A DNA stretch of 12,603 bases from an uncultured Clostridium sp. (lineage in GTDB: Bacteria; Bacillota; Clostridia; TANB77; CAG-508). The notes under the pieces were generated by a model, which did no database searches, had not been told where the DNA came from, and saw only the letters and a list, made by a program, of their open reading frames with translations. The DNA is taken from positions 1 through 12,603 of the forward strand of contig USQS01000019.1 of NCBI GenBank assembly GCA_900556865.1, in the 5' to 3' direction. Made by a program: the position numbers and the translations under genes. Below, piece after piece: positions 7,110 to 12,603 of this stretch; within the stretch, counting starts at the first letter, position 1; each line of letters begins with the position of its first letter.

Positions 7110-8339
7110 ATGAAATATTTATATTTGTTAAGGCAAGCTATTGTATACATTATAGTAATATTTTGGATATATGAGTTAGCAATAAGTTTATGTTCACTAA
7201 TAAAATTTAAAGATAAGCCATTATTAAAAAATAAAAAGCATAAATTTATGGCAATAATTCCAGCACATAATGAAGAAGCAGTTGTAGGAAATTTAGTAGA
7301 AAGCCTAATAAACCAAGACTATGACAAAGAATTATATGATATTTATGTTATAGCAGATAATTGTACAGATAATACAGCAAAGATAGCAAAAGAAGCGGGA
7401 GCAATCGTTTATGAAAGATTTGATGAAGCACACAAAACAAAAGGATATGCTTTAAATTGGTTTTTAAAACAAAAAATTGAAGAAAATGCAGATTATGATG
7501 CATTTTTAATATTTGACGCAGACAATATTGTAGATAAAAATTTTATAAAGGTTATGAATAAAAAGCTTTGTCAAGGAGAAGAAGTTGTACAAGGGTATAA
7601 AGATATAAAAAACCCTACAGAAAGCTGGGTTTCAGCAGGATATGCTTTCTTTTACTGGACAATGCACAGATTCTATCATTTAGCAAGATATAATATTGGT
7701 CTTTCACCATTACTTAATGGAACAGGTTTTATGGTTAAATTTGACTTAATAAAGCAAAATGGTTGGGACACAAAAACACTTACAGAAGATATAGAATTTT
7801 CTTTAAAACAAATAATAAAAGGTAGAAAACTTGGTTGGGCTACAGACGCAATTGTTTATGACGAACAGCCAGAGGTGTTCAAAGCTTCATGGAAACAGAG
7901 AAGTAGATGGACAGTTGGGCATATACAATGTATGAAAGCATATACTAAAGATTTAGCTTTAGCTATAAAGAAAAATAAAACTATAATGAATTTTGATGGT
8001 TTACTATACATAATAGGTAGTATACCAATGTTTATTGTATCAATGCTACTTGTATTTTCAAATTTTGCAATATACTTGTTAGATTCTATGTCAACAACAG
8101 AATTAATATTAAATATAGCAAAATTTATTATACCAACATTTTTTTTACCAATACTTACTGCATTGTTTACAATGTATCTTGATAAGAAACCAATAAAACC
8201 AATGCTTAAATGGGCATTATATTATCCATTATTTATGGGGTCATGGCTTTTAATAAACTTTAAATGTTTATTTAAACAAGATACATCGTGGGAAAAGATT
8301 GACCATGTTCGTAGTGTGAAAATAAAAGAAATAGTATAA
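7110..8339 (+). CDS. Membrane GT2 glycosyltransferase of the processive (cellulose/hyaluronan synthase-like) type
   Basis: The 409-residue protein has an N-terminal membrane helix (about 8-30), a cytosolic GT-A domain and three C-terminal hydrophobic segments (about 297-322, 337-358 and 368-388). Catalytic motifs are in order: PAHNEE (51-56), D83 in IADNCTDNT, D136-A-D138 in IFDADN, T225-E226-D227 in LTEDIEF, and Q263-R-S-R266-W267, the QxxRW motif of processive beta-glycosyltransferases such as cellulose, chitin and hyaluronan synthases and IcaA. It probably transfers sugars from a nucleotide sugar into a membrane-associated glycan. The sugar and linkage cannot be read from the sequence. No PilZ domain is present, so c-di-GMP control through that route is not indicated. 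AGAGGA at 7093-7098 precedes the ATG by 11 bases. It is the first gene after the 7018 promoter. Confidence 0.88.
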   Translation: MKYLYLLRQAIVYIIVIFWIYELAISLCSLIKFKDKPLLKNKKHKFMAIIPAHNEEAVVGNLVESLINQDYDKELYDIYVIADNCTDNTAKIAKEAGAIVYERFDEAHKTKGYALNWFLKQKIEENADYDAFLIFDADNIVDKNFIKVMNKKLCQGEEVVQGYKDIKNPTESWVSAGYAFFYWTMHRFYHLARYNIGLSPLLNGTGFMVKFDLIKQNGWDTKTLTEDIEFSLKQIIKGRKLGWATDAIVYDEQPEVFKASWKQRSRWTVGHIQCMKAYTKDLALAIKKNKTIMNFDGLLYIIGSIPMFIVSMLLVFSNFAIYLLDSMSTTELILNIAKFIIPTFFLPILTALFTMYLDKKPIKPMLKWALYYPLFMGSWLLINFKCLFKQDTSWEKIDHVRSVKIKEIV

Positions 8340-8350
8340 TTAATTATATG

Positions 8351-8391
8351 GGCTAGGTTCTAAAATAAAAGTTTTAGTCCTAGTCTTTTAT
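8351..8391 (+). terminator. Hairpin after the GT2 gene, probable terminator or attenuator
   Basis: The stem pairs GGCTAGG (8351-8357) with CCTAGTC (8379-8385, one G-T pair) and continues inward as CTAAAA (8360-8365) with TTTTAG (8372-8377) around a 6-base loop. TTTTAT follows. The U-run is short, so termination may be partial. It ends only a few bases before the ribosome binding site of the next gene. Confidence 0.65.
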
Positions 8392-8395
8392 ATTT

Positions 8396-8403
8396 AGAAG
8401 GGA
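8396..8403 (+). promoter_or_regulatory. Ribosome binding site deciding the start of the GT-C gene
   Basis: AGAAGGGA ends immediately before an ATG at 8404, which is too close to serve it. The next in-frame ATG at 8416 lies 12 bases after the site, a workable though slightly long spacing. The start is therefore placed at 8416, four codons downstream of the longest possible frame. Confidence 0.6.
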
Positions 8404-8415
8404 ATGAAATTTAAA

Positions 8416-9897
8416 ATGAAAAAGACAAAAGCAATACATATAGGAATAATAATATTAGGAATTATTTTTATTTCAATATCTAGCTTTCATTCAAATGTAT
8501 GGTTTGACGAAAGTTATTCAGTAGCATTATGTGAGCATTCTTTTAAAGAAATTTGGCAAATTGGTGGAAATGATGTTCACCCAGTTTTATATTATATGTT
8601 GTTACACATTTTGTATTTAATATTTGGTAGTAATATGATAGTATATAGACTTTTTTCTGTTTTAGGGATTGCCTTAATTGGAATTTTAGGATATACACAT
8701 CTTAGAAAAGACTTTGGAGAAAAAACAGGAATTATATTTTCATATTTATCTTTTTTTATGCCTGTTATGTGTGTTTATGCAACAGAAATAAGAATGTATT
8801 CACTAGCAGCACTTTTTGCAATTTTAACTGCAATTTATGCATACAGAATTTTAAAACAAAATTCTAAAAAAAATTGGATTTTATTTGGAGTATCTAGTTT
8901 AGCTTTAAGCTATACACATTACTATGGGTTAATGACAGCAGGAATTATTAATTTAGCATTATTTATATTTTCAATTTATAAAAGAAAAGAAGATAAAAAT
9001 TACTTAAAATATTTTCTAATTCAAGCAATAGCAGAAATAATCTTATATGTACCATGGCTAATTTATTTTATAACACAATTAAAACATGTTGGTGGAGGTT
9101 TTTGGATAAAGCTTAAATTTCCAGATACCTTAATTGAAGTTTTAAGTTTTCAGTATAGAGGGCTAATGGATAGTGGAATTCATTTTAATTTAGAAACTAT
9201 TTTACCATTTGCATTTTGTGTTATAATTTATGCATATATTGGATATTTAATTTATAAACAAATAAAACAGAAAAATGATATAAAAGCAGGTGTTTTAGCC
9301 TTTGGAGTGTATATTGCTGTAATAGTCGCTGCACTTATAATTTCAAAATTTATGCCTATTTTATATAGCAGATATATTTTTGTAATAACATCAATATTAA
9401 TATTTGCATTAGCATTTTTTATGTCTACAGAAAAGAGAAAATACATAACAATTATTTTGCTTGCTTTAATGGGAATAATATCAATCTACAATGAATATAA
9501 AATTTCTAAAGTTGATTATGCTCCATCTAATATGGAACAGGTTAAATATTTAAAAGATAACATTAATGAAAATGATATAATTATTTATTCAGATGTAATA
9601 ACAAATAGTGGTGCAAGTATTTATTTTAAAAATAATAAGCAGTATTTTTTAAATTTGGAAAATTGGGGAGTAGAAGAAGCTTATAAAGCATTTTTACCTG
9701 CAATGGAAACGACGAGAAATTTTGAATTTTTAAATAATTATAAAGGCAGAATTTGGATTCTAGATAATAATGAACAAACTTTGTTTAATAAATTAAAAGA
9801 GCAAGGGTATGATTTAACTATTTTAAATGAAAATAAAAAAATTGAAACAAAATATCATAATTATATTTATAACATAATGTTAGTTGAAATAATGTAG
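8416..9897 (+). CDS. GT-C fold membrane glycosyltransferase (GT39/ArnT-like)
   Basis: The 493-residue protein looks like a dolichyl/polyprenyl-phosphate-sugar-dependent glycosyltransferase, which adds a sugar from a lipid carrier to an acceptor outside the membrane. An N-terminal membrane helix is followed by the loop WFDESYS (29-35) with the D31-E32 pair where GT39-type enzymes keep their catalytic aspartate. Then come DVHPVLYY (53-60), ATEIRMYS (122-129) and YTHYYG (166-171), all typical of the first loops of this superfamily. About ten further hydrophobic segments run to residue 360. The last 125 or so residues (from about 367) are hydrophilic with alternating strands and helices, suggesting a soluble C-terminal domain outside the membrane. 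It sits directly after the GT2 gene, whose product may supply or work with a lipid-linked sugar. Acceptor (protein, lipid or wall polymer) is unknown. Pfam-level matching would separate GT39 from related families. Confidence 0.8.
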   Translation: MKKTKAIHIGIIILGIIFISISSFHSNVWFDESYSVALCEHSFKEIWQIGGNDVHPVLYYMLLHILYLIFGSNMIVYRLFSVLGIALIGILGYTHLRKDFGEKTGIIFSYLSFFMPVMCVYATEIRMYSLAALFAILTAIYAYRILKQNSKKNWILFGVSSLALSYTHYYGLMTAGIINLALFIFSIYKRKEDKNYLKYFLIQAIAEIILYVPWLIYFITQLKHVGGGFWIKLKFPDTLIEVLSFQYRGLMDSGIHFNLETILPFAFCVIIYAYIGYLIYKQIKQKNDIKAGVLAFGVYIAVIVAALIISKFMPILYSRYIFVITSILIFALAFFMSTEKRKYITIILLALMGIISIYNEYKISKVDYAPSNMEQVKYLKDNINENDIIIYSDVITNSGASIYFKNNKQYFLNLENWGVEEAYKAFLPAMETTRNFEFLNNYKGRIWILDNNEQTLFNKLKEQGYDLTILNENKKIETKYHNYIYNIMLVEIM

Positions 9898-9910
9898 TAA
9901 GGAGAATTTT

Positions 9911-10762
9911 ATGTTGGGAAATATAAAGGTTTATGCTTTTGTTGGTCCTTCGGGAACGGGAAAAAGCTATAGAGCACAAATGGTTGCAGGAGAAAAGAAA
10001 GTACATTTTATTATTGATGACGGATTATTAATAAATGATAATAAAGTTATAGCAGGAGAGTCTGCAAAAAAAGCATCAACCAAAATAGAAACGGTAAAAA
10101 AAGCATTGTTTTTAAATGATGCAGAAAAAAAGGTTATTCAAAAAGCTTTAAGAAAATATAAAGTAAAAAGTATATTAATACTTGGCACATCAGATGGAAT
10201 GGTGGAAAAAATAGCAGAAAATTTAGGCCTTCCTAAAATTTGTGAAACTATATATATTAAAGATGTTGCAACAGAAGAAGAAATTAAAACGGCAAAAAGA
10301 ATAAGGGTGACAGAAGGAAAGCATGTTATTCCAGTGCCAACATTTGAAATAAAAAAAGATTTTTCAGGTTACCTTTTAGACCCTCTTCAAATTTTTAAGC
10401 CTAAAGGATTAGGACAAAAACCATATGTATCTGAAAAATCAATTATTAGACCAACTTTTAGTTATATGGGAAAGTTCACAATTTCAGATTCTGTTTTTAG
10501 ACAAATTGCAGAATATCAAGCTGAAAAAATGCCAGAAATATATAAGGTTCTAAAAACAAGAGTGCAAAATTTTGGAGAAGGACCTATAATATATATGGAA
10601 GTTTCGGTTGTATTTGGATTTAATATTCAAAAAAGTTTAAAAGATTTTAAAGAAATAATTACAAAAGAAATTGAAAATTTAACAGCAATGAATGTTATAA
10701 AATTAGATGTAATTGCAAAAAATATTTATATTCCTGAAGAGTTAAAAAATAAATTGCAATAA
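9911..10762 (+). CDS. P-loop NTPase domain fused to an Asp23/Gls24 domain
   Basis: The 283-residue protein has two parts. Residues 1 to about 175 begin with a textbook Walker A motif, GPSGTGKS (12-19), and continue with IIDDGLLI (34-41), a strand ILILGTSD (88-95) and the segment GKHVIPVPTFEIKKDF (136-151). No unambiguous Walker B can be pointed to. Residues about 184-275 match the Asp23/Gls24 (alkaline shock, envelope stress) fold: MGKFTISDSVFRQIAEYQA, then MEVSVVFGFNIQKSLKDFK, then LTAMNVIKLDVIAKNIYI. Asp23 proteins of Gram-positives usually stand alone and gather at the membrane under envelope stress. Here the domain is attached to a nucleotide-binding head, suggesting NTP-dependent control of whatever the Asp23 part binds. 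AAGGAG at 9899-9904, 6 bases from the ATG, supports the start. It lies 13 bases after the GT-C gene and 15 before fabI, so probably in one operon. Confidence 0.8.
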   Translation: MLGNIKVYAFVGPSGTGKSYRAQMVAGEKKVHFIIDDGLLINDNKVIAGESAKKASTKIETVKKALFLNDAEKKVIQKALRKYKVKSILILGTSDGMVEKIAENLGLPKICETIYIKDVATEEEIKTAKRIRVTEGKHVIPVPTFEIKKDFSGYLLDPLQIFKPKGLGQKPYVSEKSIIRPTFSYMGKFTISDSVFRQIAEYQAEKMPEIYKVLKTRVQNFGEGPIIYMEVSVVFGFNIQKSLKDFKEIITKEIENLTAMNVIKLDVIAKNIYIPEELKNKLQ

Positions 10763-10777
10763 AATAGGAGGAACCAT

Positions 10778-11551
10778 ATGGATGGAATTTTAAATGGAAA
10801 AAAAATTATTATAACAGGAATACGCAATAAATATAGTATTGCTTTAGGGGCTGCAAAAAGTGCATATAATAATGGAGCAGAGGTAATTCTTGCTAGCTCT
10901 AAAAGGGATTATAATAAAGTAAAAGAGATAATAGATGAAGAATTACCAAAAGCTAAATTATATGAAAATGGAGATTTTAGTAAAGATGAAGATATTTTAG
11001 AATTATTTAATAAAATAAAAGAAGAAAATGGAAAAGTAGATGGGTTTCTTCATTCTGTTGCTCATGCTTTTACACATGATTTAAGAAATGATTTTATTAA
11101 CACTTCAAAAGATGGGTTTGCTCATGCTTCTGATGTTAGTGCATATTCTTTTGTTGCTATGGCGAGAATTGCAAAACAAATTGATTTTTTAAATGATGGT
11201 GCAAGTTTGGTAACATATACATATGTAGGTTCTCAAAGAGCTATTAAAGGTTATAATGTTATGGGTGTAGCTAAAGCTGCTTTAGAGTGCAGTGTTAGAT
11301 ATTTGGCTATGGATTTAGGTAAAGATAATATTAGAGTTAATGCCATTTCTCCAGGACCAATAAAAACTCTTTCTGCAAAGGGAATAAATAATTTTGATGT
11401 TATGTTTGAAAATTCTAAAAATGTTTCTGCAATAAAGGAAAATGTGACTTCTGAAGAAGTGGGAAATGTTACTAGTTTTTTATTTAGTGATATGTCTAAA
11501 GGAATTACAGGAAATGTTATTTATGTGGATAATGGTTTTTCTATATGTTGA
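10778..11551 (+). CDS. fabI: Enoyl-[acyl-carrier-protein] reductase, FabI type
   Basis: FabI performs the last step of each fatty acid elongation cycle, reducing trans-2-enoyl-ACP with NAD(P)H in the cytosol. The 257 residues match the family length (about 260). Features are the atypical FabI cofactor loop GIRNKYSIALG (14-24), HSVAHA (92-97), and the catalytic set Y149, Y159 and K166 in TYVGSQRAIKGYNVMGVAKAALE, which correspond to E. coli Y146, Y156 and K163. RVNAISPGPIKTL (186-198) follows, and GNVIYVDNGFSIC ends the protein in the usual way. The Y-x6-Y-x6-K arrangement separates it from ordinary short-chain dehydrogenases. An ideal AGGAGG at 10766-10771 lies 6 bases before the ATG. No other fatty acid synthesis gene is present in the window, so the gene stands apart from a fab cluster, at the end of an apparent envelope operon. 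Confidence 0.95.
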   Translation: MDGILNGKKIIITGIRNKYSIALGAAKSAYNNGAEVILASSKRDYNKVKEIIDEELPKAKLYENGDFSKDEDILELFNKIKEENGKVDGFLHSVAHAFTHDLRNDFINTSKDGFAHASDVSAYSFVAMARIAKQIDFLNDGASLVTYTYVGSQRAIKGYNVMGVAKAALECSVRYLAMDLGKDNIRVNAISPGPIKTLSAKGINNFDVMFENSKNVSAIKENVTSEEVGNVTSFLFSDMSKGITGNVIYVDNGFSIC

Positions 11552-11576
11552 AAAATATAAAAAAACATATTATAAT
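11548..11576 (+). promoter_or_regulatory. Sigma-A-type promoter for uppP, overlapping the end of fabI
   Basis: TTGAAA (11548-11553), a 17-base spacer and a perfect TATAAT (11571-11576) give a strong promoter. The -35 box includes the fabI stop codon TGA (11549-11551). Transcription would start near 11583, about 38 bases before the uppP ATG. No terminator follows fabI, so uppP may also receive readthrough. Confidence 0.75.
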
Positions 11577-11620
11577 ATAAAAGTTAATATAAATATAATA
11601 AATAGAGGAGGAAAAAATAT

Positions 11621-12433
11621 ATGTTACAAGATACAATTCATGCATTAATATTAGGTATAATACAAGGACTTACAGAGTTTTTGCCGGTTTCAAGTTCGGC
11701 ACATTTGAATTTATTTCCATGGATATTTAATTGGGATAAAATTTCAGATTCATTTGATGTTGCTTTACATTTAGGAACTTTGCTTGCTATTGTTTTATTT
11801 TTCTTTAAGGACTGGGTTGTTTTAATAAAAAGTGGTTATAATCAAGTGGTACATAAGAAGCGTTCTGTAGAAGGTAGAATGTTTTGGTATATTGTTTTTG
11901 CAACTATTCCAGCTGGAATTTTAAGCCTTATTTTAGATAAGATTTCAGGTAAGTTAATAGGGGATAATTTAAATGTTGAAATGCTTATAATTGCAATTAC
12001 TTTAATTGTAATGGGGGTAATTTTATATATTGTTGATAAAAGAGCAAAGTCGAATGTTAAATATGAAAAAATTACTTTTAAACAATCTATGTTAATAGGT
12101 TTATCACAGGCAATAGCTGCTGCTTTTCCAGGTGTTTCTAGGTCTGGAATTACTATGACTGTAGCAAGAAGCTTTAATATTGATAGAGAGGCTTCAGCAA
12201 AATATTCTTTTATGTTAGCAGCTCCTATAACTTTTGCTGCTGTGGTGTTTAATTTAGATAAATTTACTTTTGGATTACCTTTTTTAGTAGGTGTAATTGC
12301 AAGTTTTGTAGTTGGAGCTTTAATAATTAAATTTTTATTAAATTATTTGAAGAAGGGAAGTTTTAAAGTATTTGCTATATATAGAGTTATAATAGGCTTA
12401 ATTGTTATAGGAATATTTTTTACAAGAATATAA
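11621..12433 (+). CDS. uppP: Undecaprenyl-diphosphatase (UppP/BacA)
   Basis: This integral membrane enzyme removes a phosphate from undecaprenyl diphosphate, regenerating the carrier lipid used for peptidoglycan and other wall polymers. Family overproduction is known to give bacitracin resistance. The 270 residues match the family length. Both signature regions are intact: Q15-GLT-E19 followed by FLPVSSSAH (20-28), and FPGVSRSGITMT (169-180) with the key arginine R174. Seven or so hydrophobic segments are visible, including 52-62, 88-106, 120-138, 194-211 and 220-240. The start is supported by AGAGGAGG at 11604-11611, 9 bases upstream. It has its own promoter, fitting a housekeeping function. 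Its substrate links it to the TagO-like gene earlier in the window, which consumes undecaprenyl phosphate. Confidence 0.97.
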   Translation: MLQDTIHALILGIIQGLTEFLPVSSSAHLNLFPWIFNWDKISDSFDVALHLGTLLAIVLFFFKDWVVLIKSGYNQVVHKKRSVEGRMFWYIVFATIPAGILSLILDKISGKLIGDNLNVEMLIIAITLIVMGVILYIVDKRAKSNVKYEKITFKQSMLIGLSQAIAAAFPGVSRSGITMTVARSFNIDREASAKYSFMLAAPITFAAVVFNLDKFTFGLPFLVGVIASFVVGALIIKFLLNYLKKGSFKVFAIYRVIIGLIVIGIFFTRI

Positions 12434-12481
12434 AATTTGTGGGTAATTATAGAAAGTGTAGAAAAAATTTTTTTAAAACTC

Positions 12482-12510
12482 TTGACTTTTTTGGAGGAAT
12501 TATATAAAAT
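12482..12510 (+). promoter_or_regulatory. Probable promoter near the right edge
   Basis: TTGACT (12482-12487), a 17-base spacer and TAAAAT (12505-12510) form a good sigma-A candidate. Downstream lies a purine-rich stretch and then the small frame starting at 12555. No convincing terminator is seen between the uppP stop and this promoter. Confidence 0.55.
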
Positions 12511-12554
12511 TAAAACCATAAAAGGAAAAAAAGGAAAAAGTGAGGTAGTTTAGA

Positions 12555-12603
12555 ATGATAAAAATGCTTGAAACCCTTGGGGCTGTACACACACACACAC
12601 ACA
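12555..12603 (+). CDS. Possible start of a small or truncated reading frame
   Basis: An ATG at 12555 lies 9 bases after GAGG (12542-12545) and downstream of the promoter at 12482-12510. The frame reads MIKMLETLGAV and then alternating His-Thr codons from the AC repeat, open to the last base. I do not recognise the protein. The promoter and ribosome binding site favour a real start, but only 16 codons are visible and half of the evidence is a simple repeat. It may equally be non-coding sequence or a contig-end artefact. Confidence 0.25.
   Translation, partial: MIKMLETLGAVHTHTH
12587..12603. repeat. AC dinucleotide microsatellite at the window end
   Basis: Seventeen bases of uninterrupted alternating A and C run to the final base, so the full length is unknown. 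Such repeats are uncommon in AT-rich bacterial DNA. It lies inside the possible frame starting at 12555. Confidence 0.85.

Noticed and set aside
10778..11551. FabI considered as a generic short-chain dehydrogenase
   Set aside because: The Y-x6-Y-x6-K spacing, the GIRNKYSIALG cofactor loop and the NYNVMG-type sequence are specific to FabI.
12462..12478. AAAAAA-TTTTTTT-AAAA after uppP as a terminator
   Set aside because: The only possible stem consists of A-T pairs without G-C pairs, which is too weak, and the following T-run is part of the stem itself.
12561..12586. Sequence before the AC repeat considered as a phage or integrative-element attachment site
   Set aside because: No integrase gene and no second copy of the sequence is found in the window, so there is nothing to support it.

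Overview
The window is very AT-rich DNA (roughly a quarter G+C by eye) with tightly packed genes. Ribosome binding sites are strong (AGGAGG type), promoters look sigma-A-like with 17-base spacers, and all complete genes lie on the + strand. Composition, signals and gene content (FabI, TagO-type transferase, UppP, an Asp23 domain, a rubredoxin domain) point to a low-GC Firmicute. It is most likely an anaerobic, probably uncultured, member of the Clostridia. This placement is inference; no rRNA or other marker gene is present.

Layout. Bases 1-120 hold the start of a possible minus-strand gene that runs off the left edge. A clear promoter (181-209) drives an alpha-glucan phosphorylase (245-2824), closed by an intrinsic terminator. 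Ribonuclease HI (2887-3333) follows directly. A 199-base gap with short tandem repeats precedes a divergent DnaB-like helicase/ATPase (3533-5266). RpiB (5289-5735) and a TagO/WecA-type transferase carrying a C-terminal rubredoxin (5751-6989) follow at short spacing, probably in the same transcript. A second strong promoter (7018-7046) opens a run of a processive-type GT2 glycosyltransferase (7110-8339), a GT-C fold membrane glycosyltransferase (8416-9897), a P-loop/Asp23 fusion (9911-10762) and FabI (10778-11551). A hairpin separates the first two. UppP (11621-12433) has its own promoter, whose -35 box overlaps the end of fabI. The right edge holds another promoter and the start of a small reading frame that runs into an AC dinucleotide repeat at the last base.

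How the genes fit together. The recurring theme is the cell envelope and its undecaprenyl-phosphate carrier. The TagO-like enzyme would load a sugar-1-phosphate onto the carrier, UppP would regenerate the carrier, and the GT2 and GT-C enzymes are membrane glycosyltransferases of the kinds that use or make lipid-linked sugars. FabI supplies fatty acids. GlgP and RpiB are central carbon enzymes, and RNase HI and the DnaB-like protein act on nucleic acids.

The most unusual points are the TagO-rubredoxin fusion, the P-loop/Asp23 fusion, the isolated divergent DnaB-like gene with iteron-like repeats upstream, and an RpiB lacking the usual catalytic histidine. I saw no CRISPR array, insertion sequence, tRNA, rRNA or recognisable riboswitch.
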